64,000 nucleotides of DNA from Paraktedonobacter carboxidivorans (lineage in GTDB: Bacteria; Chloroflexota; Ktedonobacteria; Ktedonobacterales; Ktedonobacteraceae): positions 74,324 through 138,323 of the forward strand of contig JBEVTI010000013.1 of assembly GCA_041156125.1 (NCBI GenBank). Reading direction: 5' to 3'. The notes under the pieces are model-generated. The model worked only from the letters and a program-made list of their open reading frames with translations. It was not told where the DNA came from and searched no databases. This document shows positions 43,250 to 50,522 of this stretch, in pieces. Both the position numbers and the translations under genes were made by a program. Positions within the stretch are counted from its first letter, which is position 1. Every line of letters starts with the position of its first letter.

Positions 43250-45147
43250 GTCTTGCTTCAAACCACCCTCAGAAGTCTCAACCTCTGCGCTCCAGCCGCC
43301 AGATCTATGGGGGGCGCAATTTATTTCTCGATCTGCCAATCGCCTGGCGTCTCGCTCTGGGTTTTCTCGTCGCGGCGCTGGTCGCGGCCCTGGCCGCTGG
43401 AGTTGTTGGCCTGGAACGTTCGCAATCATTGAGTAAGCAGACCGACTTCTATCATCGTCTGTTACAGGTGAATACATCCCTGACGACTGGACGCAGCTTC
43501 CTGGAATTGATGAATTCAAAGCTGCACCAGACAGTAGATGACGCGGGCGCGCTCAATCCTTCGCGTGAGACGCTCGCGTTGGACAATGCCGCGCTCGCCA
43601 ATCTCACCAACCTGTATACCCAAACCCTGAATACCTATGTGCAGCAGGATCTGCTTGAGCAGCACTCTGATCAGATGCTCTTTCTAAACGAAGCCAATGC
43701 TGATAACCTGGCGCAGCAACAACTCACTCTGACCAGTAGTACCCAGCGTACCTGGCAGTATTATCAGACAGCGCAACAGGATACTCTGGCATATCTCTCA
43801 AATCCCACCATCACACCTGCGCAACTGAAAAGCGCGCAACTCGTGTTACAGCAACAGGCCGAGCCGACAAATGCTGATGCTCTGAGCGCGCTTCACTCGC
43901 TGCTGCAACTTGACGATCGCCTGGCTTCGGCGGTGGACAACGCGACTAATGTTGAAATTCATAATCAGTTGTTGACCACGCTCATAGCTACGCTTTGTGC
44001 CTTTCTCTTCATCGCACTGGTGGGCTGGTTTATCTCAGAGACGCTGGTGCGTCGTCTACGCCATCTGCAACGCGTCACGCGCGCCGTGGAGGAGGGCAGC
44101 ATTAGCGAGCGCGTGCGGGTAACCGGGCGCGACGAGATCGCGGAAGTTTCGCTAGCCGTCAACTCGATGGTTGATACGATTGTGACCCTGCTTGAGGAAA
44201 CACGTCAGCAGCGCGATGCGCTCACAGGAGCCGCCGAACATCTCTTCTCAGATATGCGCATTGCCAATGCTGGTGATTTGCGCATCAACGCGACCGTCAG
44301 CAACGATCCTATAGGTATGCTGGCCAATGCCTTTAACTTCACCGTTGGCCGTTTCCGACGTTTTGTCCTGCGCACACAGGCCACCGTTGATCAGCTCGAA
44401 GTTGTCTCGCGTCAGAGCCTGGAGCGTTCCGGGATGTTTATCGCGCTGGTGCGTATGTATCTGCGCGACATGCCCCACTCTCAGACATCAGGGCAGGCAC
44501 CATCCACCAGTCCCCTGCCCAGGCCCACCAGCGGCTTGCAGACTGGTCAACGTAAATCCGCGCCTTTAGAACCGACACAGGATGCGCTCCTCCAACTGAC
44601 ACGTGGCGATCTGGAAAAGCGTCTGACTACTACCAGTGAAACCATCGAGCGAGCAACGCTCTCAGTTGGCCGGCTCAGTGAATTAATCACCAGGCGGACG
44701 GGCACATTTGCTGGCAGTATCACTGAAAAGACAGCGCAGACGCAACGCCAGGAATTGGGCGTTCTGGAACAACTGTTGCGCAAACTGAGCAGAGAGATCC
44801 ACCAGGTGCAACTCAACTCTACGCATAACCTCGCCCGACTGGACGCCGCGCTCACCAGCCGGGAGGTGAGCGCGCCTGACTTCGCGGAGGTTGTGCCTGG
44901 CATCACAGAGACTCAATATCTGGAATTTGTGCGCCAGGCAGGCAGCTTCGCAGTTGAAATCAATGCCCTCGCCAAGCGTCTGGGCGCGATTCTGCAAGAG
45001 ATGCGTACAGGCATCGTGCCCTTCCATCTCGAGGGTGCCTCCAATCCCGCTGAGGGCGCGAGAACGGCAAACTATCAACTAGAGATTGAGCCTTTCGCCT
45101 CTCTTACGCCTTCCAACCTGACTGGTAGAAAGAATGATAGGTCCTGA
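43246..45147 (+). CDS. HAMP-domain transmembrane transducer without output domain
   Basis: A 633-residue protein: TM1 at about 33-55 (GFLVAALVAALAAGVVGL), an outside helical domain of about 190 residues (four-helix-bundle type), TM2 at about 243-267 (TLIATLCAFLFIALVGWFIS), then a HAMP domain (RLRHLQRVTRAVEEGSISER, and GRDEIAEVSLAVNSMVDTI) and a second HAMP-like unit near 345-380 (DLRINATVSNDPIGMLANAF). The last 240 residues are helical with no kinase, cyclase or MCP signalling motif. It is translationally coupled to the PstS-like lipoprotein, which may load its periplasmic-side bundle. An undescribed output or partner protein is implied (inference). Confidence 0.78.
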   Translation: MSLASNHPQKSQPLRSSRQIYGGRNLFLDLPIAWRLALGFLVAALVAALAAGVVGLERSQSLSKQTDFYHRLLQVNTSLTTGRSFLELMNSKLHQTVDDAGALNPSRETLALDNAALANLTNLYTQTLNTYVQQDLLEQHSDQMLFLNEANADNLAQQQLTLTSSTQRTWQYYQTAQQDTLAYLSNPTITPAQLKSAQLVLQQQAEPTNADALSALHSLLQLDDRLASAVDNATNVEIHNQLLTTLIATLCAFLFIALVGWFISETLVRRLRHLQRVTRAVEEGSISERVRVTGRDEIAEVSLAVNSMVDTIVTLLEETRQQRDALTGAAEHLFSDMRIANAGDLRINATVSNDPIGMLANAFNFTVGRFRRFVLRTQATVDQLEVVSRQSLERSGMFIALVRMYLRDMPHSQTSGQAPSTSPLPRPTSGLQTGQRKSAPLEPTQDALLQLTRGDLEKRLTTTSETIERATLSVGRLSELITRRTGTFAGSITEKTAQTQRQELGVLEQLLRKLSREIHQVQLNSTHNLARLDAALTSREVSAPDFAEVVPGITETQYLEFVRQAGSFAVEINALAKRLGAILQEMRTGIVPFHLEGASNPAEGARTANYQLEIEPFASLTPSNLTGRKNDRS

Positions 45148-45458
45148 CCATTGCTAGAAAAAGACCAGCTTGCTTTTATCATGCATGCAAATTTGAGTCG
45201 CACCCGCCTTTGGAAAGGCAGGTGAGGCAGTGCAATATTTTGCTATATTTCTTAAAATTATTATAGTACTTTTCGCCTCAGGAATTGATTTCTGTGGAGT
45301 CGGGTCTTTATAATGATGCAGATCAGACACTGGTCGCTTCAGCATAGTCTGGAGAATAACGTGGAATAGAAGACTCTATTTCTTCTCACGTGTTTTAAGT
45401 AATCTGAAACTGTGGCAGGAAAAGAGCATGCAAACAAGTATTAAGGAGTTACCTCACT
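45148..45458. other. Intergenic region with a small palindrome
   Basis: About 310 bases. It contains a 24-base palindrome CACCCGCCTTTGGAAAGGCAGGTG-like (45201-45224, one mismatch), similar in form to the small module of the repeat family, but no large module. No gene or other feature recognised. Confidence 0.5.
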
Positions 45459-45911
45459 ATGGATTTTTCAGGGAGTCAGAAAATTATTGCATCTCGTGAA
45501 CAAGTCTACAATGCGTTACTTGATCCCGCTGTACTTAAAGCTAGTATTTCTGGCGTTGAGAGCGCCGAATATGTCAATGATCAGTTTGAAGGTCGGGCGT
45601 TGAAGCTTGTGCTTGTTACTCCTATTCCAGGCTTTAAAGGCCCATACGAGATTTACCTGAAGACGCAGGAAGCTGTAGCACCTTCGCACCTGGTGCTGGT
45701 GGCTTCGCCTTCTAGCGATGTGGGCTCGATCAAAGCGGCCCTGACCATTGATCTGACCGACGATGTCGGCGGCACCAACCTGAACTATAACACACACGCT
45801 GAGGCATCTGGCAAGATTGGCGCAGTGCCCGATATGGTTGTCAAGCCGATTGTTAAGGGGCAGATTGACAAGTTTTTCAGCAGCTTTGAGAAGCAGGTCA
45901 GCTCGAAATAG
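45459..45911 (+). CDS. CoxG/SRPBCC-family protein
   Basis: A 150-residue START/SRPBCC-fold protein of the CO-dehydrogenase subunit G type. The N-terminal motif FSGSQKIIASREQVYNALLD, the VLVTPIPGFKGPYEIYLKT strand pair and the Gly-rich KIGAVPDMVVKPIVKGQIDK helix match the family. In CO oxidisers CoxG anchors CODH to the membrane, but lone copies are common and may bind lipids; no cox gene is nearby. AAGGAG precedes the ATG by about 11 bases. Its stop lies inside a 72-bp perfect palindrome shared with ackA. Confidence 0.85.
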   Translation: MDFSGSQKIIASREQVYNALLDPAVLKASISGVESAEYVNDQFEGRALKLVLVTPIPGFKGPYEIYLKTQEAVAPSHLVLVASPSSDVGSIKAALTIDLTDDVGGTNLNYNTHAEASGKIGAVPDMVVKPIVKGQIDKFFSSFEKQVSSK

Positions 45912-45980
45912 TATTCTGGTGAAATAAAGAAAAGCAAGATGGCGCGCCATCTTGCTTTTCTTTATTTCACCAGAATACTA
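45909..45980. terminator. 72-bp perfect palindrome over two stop codons
   Basis: Perfect mirror pairing from 45909 to 45980 with no loop (centre GGCGCGCC). It includes the TAG of the CoxG gene at its left edge and the TAG of ackA at its right edge. The stem AAGAAAAGCAAGATGG and complement supplies T runs on both strands, so it is a bidirectional terminator. Confidence 0.92.
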
Positions 45981-47201
45981 GACCAGCGATCTGGCTATTT
46001 CCTGGCAAGAGCGAGCGATTTCCCAATCTTCCTCGGCGTGGACGATCAGAACCCGTACCGCCGAGCCCGCAGCCGTAACCTCCAGGTCACCAGAGGCTGA
46101 GGCATTTTTAGTGCTATCCAGGGCCAGACCAAGAAAGCCAAGATGGGCACAGAGGCGCGCGCGTATCGCGGGTGCGTGTTCGCCGATGCCGCCAGTAAAG
46201 GTGAGCACGTCAATGCCCTCCAGCGCGGCGACCATGCTACCCAGGCATGAGCGCAGGCGATAGATATAGAGATCCAGGGCCAGTTGTGCTCGCTCGTTCC
46301 CTTGCCCGGCTTCATGCAGAATCGTACGCATGTCGCCCGTGAGGCCAGAGATCCCTTTCAGCCCTGATTCGTGGTTCAAGATCTTTTCCAGATCCTCTGT
46401 GGTTTTGTCCTGCTCTCGTTGCAGATAGAACAGAATGGAGGGATCAATAGTGCCTGAGCGAGTGCCCATCATCAGGCCTTCCAGCGGCGTCAAGCCCATC
46501 GTAGTATCGATGCTTTGTCCGCCACGGATCGCGGCTAGCGAACAGCCATTGCCCAGGTGGCAGGTCACGATGCGCAGAGACGAGGGTTCCTGCTCGACCA
46601 TCTGGGCGCTACGACGCGCGCTGTAGCCGTGGCTGATGCCGTGGAAGCCATAGCGCCGGATGCCCTGCTCAAACCAGGCGTAGGGGCCGGGATAGATCTG
46701 CGCGACCAGGGGCAGGTTATGATGAAAGGCTGTATCGAAGACCGCTACCTGTGGAACTTTGCCTAGCAGTTGCGAGACGATCTCCATGCCCGCGAGATTA
46801 GCTGGCTCGTGTAGAGGCGCGAAAGAGCTGATCTTGCGTAACTCGGCCTCCACCTGCGGCGTGATCAGCGCGCTCTCGTGATATTTGGGACCTCCATGAA
46901 CGACGCGATGGCCCACAACAGCGATATCTGAGGGCTGTTGCACCACAGGCGTCTTGCCCTGCCAGAGTTGCTGTAGCAGCCATGCCAGGATCTCTGCACT
47001 CTTGCCAGAGCGGTGCTCGGTGACCTCGTGCCCGCCAGCAGTGCTCAAGGTGAGCGTGGCCTCTTTCCCGTCAGCGCTCCAATCGGCGTCCGCCGACCAG
47101 AGCGGAGTCGCAGGAGGAGACGCCGCTGTCTCATCTCCCTTCAACTCGTAGAGGCGCATCTTCTGACTGCTCGAACCCGCGTTCAGAACCAGTATTTTCA
47201 T
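45978..47201 (-). CDS. ackA: Acetate kinase
   Basis: A 407-residue enzyme that interconverts acetyl phosphate plus ADP with acetate plus ATP. It starts MKILVLNAGSSSQKMRLYEL (phosphate loop). Other motifs: VVGHRVVHGGPKYHESALI, VAVFDTAFH, RRYGFHGISHGY, CHLGNGCSLAAIRGG and LTFTGGIGEHAPAIR. I place the start at 47201, 65 residues inside a longer open frame, because the family N-terminus begins there and GAGAAAGAGAA precedes it. It ends in a shared palindrome. Together with the phosphoketolase gene 3.3 kb upstream it would complete the phosphoketolase-acetate pathway (xylulose-5-P to acetyl-P to acetate plus ATP). Confidence 0.95.
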   Translation of the reverse strand: MKILVLNAGSSSQKMRLYELKGDETAASPPATPLWSADADWSADGKEATLTLSTAGGHEVTEHRSGKSAEILAWLLQQLWQGKTPVVQQPSDIAVVGHRVVHGGPKYHESALITPQVEAELRKISSFAPLHEPANLAGMEIVSQLLGKVPQVAVFDTAFHHNLPLVAQIYPGPYAWFEQGIRRYGFHGISHGYSARRSAQMVEQEPSSLRIVTCHLGNGCSLAAIRGGQSIDTTMGLTPLEGLMMGTRSGTIDPSILFYLQREQDKTTEDLEKILNHESGLKGISGLTGDMRTILHEAGQGNERAQLALDLYIYRLRSCLGSMVAALEGIDVLTFTGGIGEHAPAIRARLCAHLGFLGLALDSTKNASASGDLEVTAAGSAVRVLIVHAEEDWEIARSCQEIARSLV

Positions 47202-47367
47202 AGCATTCTCTTTCTCGATATGTTGATGGTGTACCAACTGGGTACACGCCTGTCGATAGAAACGAATTGGCAAGCTCATTTCCAAAAATTGACCTGCAAT
47301 TGGGAGAAACCCTTTGGACTGCGATCGAGATCTGTGAGACTTTCGCCATTGCCACCAGCGGTCGCTC

Positions 47368-47643
47368 TCATCCTGGATCGGCGACTGACCCTTCACTCGC
47401 CGAGGAGGGCGAGCGGCCCACCTCGTCCTTGCGCGAGGCGCAGCGATGCAATGCTGCGGCGCATCCCTCGATCAGGGCTTGAAGTCCATACTCAAAAGAT
47501 GCTGCGTTGTAGGGGCTCCCACCTTCGGCAAACGCGGCAAGGAGTGGATCTGCATGCCCTTCACTCAACAACTCTGCGAGAGAGTCGCGGGTAACAAGCC
47601 CGTGTGTCGCGGGTTGCCGCGATCTCTGTTCCTGTTGAACCAT
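47368..47643 (-). pseudogene. C-terminal remnant of a TetR-family regulator
   Basis: A minus-strand segment reads SLAELLSEGHADPLLAAFAE, GGSPYNAASFEYGLQALIEG and a polar tail, the pattern of the C-terminal ligand domain of TetR/AcrR regulators. The N-terminal helix-turn-helix is missing: upstream sequence is already the sigma-like gene. There is no ribosome site. It marks the left edge of a rearranged segment. Confidence 0.5.
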
Positions 47644-47668
47644 TTCTCCCTTTGCAGGTACTTACTTT

Positions 47669-48106
47669 ATGAGGAGGCCCAATGAGTTGATTCAGATTGG
47701 ATTTCCCAAGTACGCATGTGAGGTGACCAGCAGAGAAGTGCATCAGGAATCCCCCGAAAATCTCTTACTGCTCCAGGTAGCAAAAAAAGATCGCGAAGCC
47801 CTGGCTGAGGTGTATGCGCGTTTTCAGCGCCCGCTTTTTCGCTATCTCTTTCATCTGCTGGGACAGAAAGAGTTGGCTGAAGATGTTCTTCAAGAGGTCA
47901 TGATCGTTGTCTGGCAGAAAGCATATACGTTTCAGGGCACCTCCCCAGCCGCTCGTTGGATTTTTGGCATTGCTCACCACCAGGCGTTCAAGGCGCTGCG
48001 CCGGGATACAAACGCCGCTTGTCTTGAACGCCTGGTGGCATTGGATCTTGCGGACGAAGCAGCTGCCCCTGAAACTGATCTGTTACTCCGGGCAACGCAC
48101 GAGGAA
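47669..48106 (+). pseudogene. Truncated ECF sigma factor (region 2 only)
   Basis: The N-terminal part of an ECF sigma factor: LLLLQVAKKDREALAEVYAR, RPLFRYLFHLLGQKELAEDV, LQEVMIVVWQKA and ARWIFGIAHHQAFKALRR (regions 2.1-2.4). After about LLRATHEE the frame runs into sequence that, in another frame, encodes an ABC-2 permease. Region 4 is missing. The reading frame continues to a stop at 48319 but the tail is not sigma-like. It is a deletion fusion; residual activity is unlikely. Confidence 0.65.
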
Positions 48107-48759
48107 ATCACTATACGCCAGAGAACCTCAATAACCTCATGGTCTATGGCGCGACCGCGTATGGGGTCATGTTCTATGGTCTGCTGGCAGCTCTGCTGGT
48201 CGTTGATCGCATGGGACGGGACCAGCAACTTGGCATGCGTGAGTTGCAGCGTGCTACCCCGCAGGGGACGCTGTGCTATGTTCTGGGCAAGTTCCTTGGG
48301 AACATCATGGCTCTCCTGATACCCATCTTTTTGGCCTATCTGCTTTGCGCGCTGGTGACGATTCTGTTGGGCTGGCCAGTAGCGCTCCTCTTGAAGTTTC
48401 TGCTGGTGTTTCTGCTGGTGTTTCTGCCTTCGTCGCTTGCGGCAGTGAGTCTAGCACTCTGGCTTTCGAGTTTCTTGCCACTACGCGTGGTCCAGGTTGG
48501 GTTTTCCTTAGTCTGGTTTGAATTCAACATCGGCATTGGCTGGCATGGGCTCGTCTTCTCTATCTTTAATCCAAACGGCGACTATGTCTATCCACTGCTC
48601 ACTCCTGTCCCAGGTTTGCAGTCTGTTGATCCGAACTTTCATACTTCTGTGCAATTGGCGTTGCTCAATATTCTGGTGTTACTCCTGCTCGCCGTTCTCG
48701 CGTTATTCTTGACTTGGGCGAGTCTGGCAATTCTTCGACAGCGTGAGGAGGGAGTATAA
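48107..48759 (+). pseudogene. ABC-2 permease missing its N-terminus
   Basis: In-frame sequence from about 48107 reads HYTPENLNNLMVYGATAYGV and continues as a multi-span permease (GKFLGNIMALLIPIFLAYLL, then LLKFLLVFLLVFLPSSLAAV), ending REEGV. The first membrane helix and start region are absent; the upstream sequence is the truncated sigma gene. An ATG at 48139 could start translation but has no ribosome site. It belongs with the following permease and ATPase genes as part of a broken exporter operon. Confidence 0.6.
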
Positions 48760-48760
48760 G

Positions 48761-49112
48761 ATGCAAACCGACGAAAGAAGCACGGGAAGAAACGCTGGCG
48801 CTCCTGCTGCTCTGGCTGGCGCCAGTACTGCTGATGGGCGGGCTGGGGCTGTTCGGTGCGCTGGCCACACGTAACGCCGCGCTTGGCACGGTCAGCGCCG
48901 CGCTGCCTTTGGCAGGCGCGCACTTTCTCCACAACTACCTGATCCCTATCGCAGCGGCGCATCCGTTTTTTCTGCCGTATACCTCGTGGAATGCGGACGC
49001 AATGGACTGGTGGACGAACCGCCTGGCCTTGCTTTTGCTTGCGCTAGCCCTGGCTGGCTGCAACTGGTGGTGGCTCAGGCACGAAGAGGGCCTGCTGAAC
49101 GATGCGCGCTGA
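48761..49112 (+). pseudogene. Second ABC permease fragment, frameshifted
   Basis: An ATG at 48761 (MQTDERS) follows the permease stop by one base, but the membrane-protein frame is a different one: EETLALLLLWLAPVLLMGGL then LGTVSAALPLAGAHFLHNYL, ending EGLLNDAR. A single-base shift near 48,780 would join the two. Only about 115 residues remain, so it is either a frameshifted short permease subunit or a remnant. Confidence 0.5.
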
Positions 49113-49139
49113 TGACTCTACGCGCGGGAAAGAGAGAAG

Positions 49140-50033
49140 ATGATGGACATTACGCTTGAACACGTTACCAAGAGATACGGCTCACACGAGGCTTTAAAAG
49201 GGATAGACCTGTGCATTGCACACGGCATGTTTGGCCTGCTTGGTCCCAATGGAGCCGGGAAAACGACGCTGCTACGTATTCTGGCCACGCTGTTGCGTCC
49301 CACCAGCGGGCGCGTGATGGTGGGTAACTCTGATCTGAGCCTGAGCCGGCAGCGTAAGGCCATGCGTGCCCACCTGGGCTATCTGCCCCAGGAGTTGGGT
49401 CTCTACCCAGATCTGAGTGGGCGCGAGTTCCTTGACTACATGGGTCTCCTCAAGCGTCTGTACGATCGTAGCGCACGCCGCCAGCAGATCGCTGCTTTGC
49501 TTGATGTGGTTGGCCTCTTAGGAGAGGCTGAGCGAAAAATCAAAACCTATTCAGGTGGCATGAAACGCCGACTCGGCATTGCACAGGCGCTACTGGGCAA
49601 TCCCCAGGTGCTGGTCATCGACGAACCAACCGCCGGGCTCGATCCCGAAGAGCGTATTCGTCTGCGCATACTCCTGGCCCAACTGGCGGAGGATCGCATT
49701 GTCATTCTCTCAACCCATGTGGTGGAAGATATCAACCAGACCTGCGAGCATCTGGCTGTGCTCGATCAGGGTCGGCTGATTTTCAATGGCCTCACGCGCC
49801 AACTCATCGAGTCCGCCGCCGGTCATACCTGGCAATTCCTCGCCCCGCCAACTTCCATTCCACCGGAGGAGCTGAGCGTAATCTCAGCACTGCCGCAGCG
49901 CGAAGGAATGCTCTACCATGTAGTTGGGCCATACCCACAAGGGTCTGTGCAACAGGTCCAATCCTTGAGGCCCTCGCTGGAAGACGGCTACGTCTGGCTC
50001 CGAAAGCTACGAGGGTCCCATACACCTATCTGA
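49140..50033 (+). CDS. ABC transporter ATP-binding protein
   Basis: A 297-residue ATPase with Walker A GPNGAGKTT, signature YSGGMKRRLGIA, Walker B VLVIDEPTAGLD and the H-loop STHVVEDI. All nucleotide-site motifs are intact, unlike its upstream permease neighbours. It is probably an orphan now unless the damaged permeases are functional or another permease is used. The order sigma, permeases, ATPase suggests that this was once a regulated exporter island. Confidence 0.88.
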   Translation: MMDITLEHVTKRYGSHEALKGIDLCIAHGMFGLLGPNGAGKTTLLRILATLLRPTSGRVMVGNSDLSLSRQRKAMRAHLGYLPQELGLYPDLSGREFLDYMGLLKRLYDRSARRQQIAALLDVVGLLGEAERKIKTYSGGMKRRLGIAQALLGNPQVLVIDEPTAGLDPEERIRLRILLAQLAEDRIVILSTHVVEDINQTCEHLAVLDQGRLIFNGLTRQLIESAAGHTWQFLAPPTSIPPEELSVISALPQREGMLYHVVGPYPQGSVQQVQSLRPSLEDGYVWLRKLRGSHTPI

Positions 50034-50274
50034 CGATCTCTGAGAGGTGTTGGTAAGATGAAGAAGTCCCTGCCAGGCAGCCTTCTCAGCTTCCCACTTT
50101 TCCCTGCTGTGTCGGCAAAGGGACTTGTGAATACGCTCATAGACACTCTTCTCGTCTCTTGCAACAGCGAGGAGAAGACGTATGCAACCGTCCCACCCGG
50201 TATAGATCTCGCTTGCTTGGGCGTTGCCAGGTTGGGAGAGTGAAACGCTGCTCATCTATCATGCGCGCGGTTCA

Positions 50275-50418
50275 CTCTTCACCTGGAAAGACCAGAAATG
50301 AGAGCTGATCAAAGAAAACTATACTACCAGTGACAAAGAAACGCTTCTCAAGCTGCTCCCAAACCGTTTATGGAAAAGTATCCGTAACGAAGTGGTGAGA
50401 CTCGGACTAAAGGATTAG
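50275..50418 (+). pseudogene. Remnant of a recombinase-type C-terminus
   Basis: In one frame this reads SLFTWKDQK, an in-frame TGA, then ELIKENYTTSDKETLLKLLP, NRLWKSIRNEVVRLGLKD and a stop. The pattern W...E..LL..LP.RxWxxIxxxxxxLGL is the HTH found at the end of some site-specific recombinases and related mobile-element proteins. No start codon. It suggests that a mobile element once sat between xfp and ackA. Confidence 0.45.
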
Positions 50419-50522
50419 GAACCGGGATATGCTTCCCCTGCCTATGGATGTTACCTGGGCAGATTGGCAATTTTTACAGAAGCAGGGGATTGCCGATCCT
50501 ACTTTCCGAGATACTATCCAGT

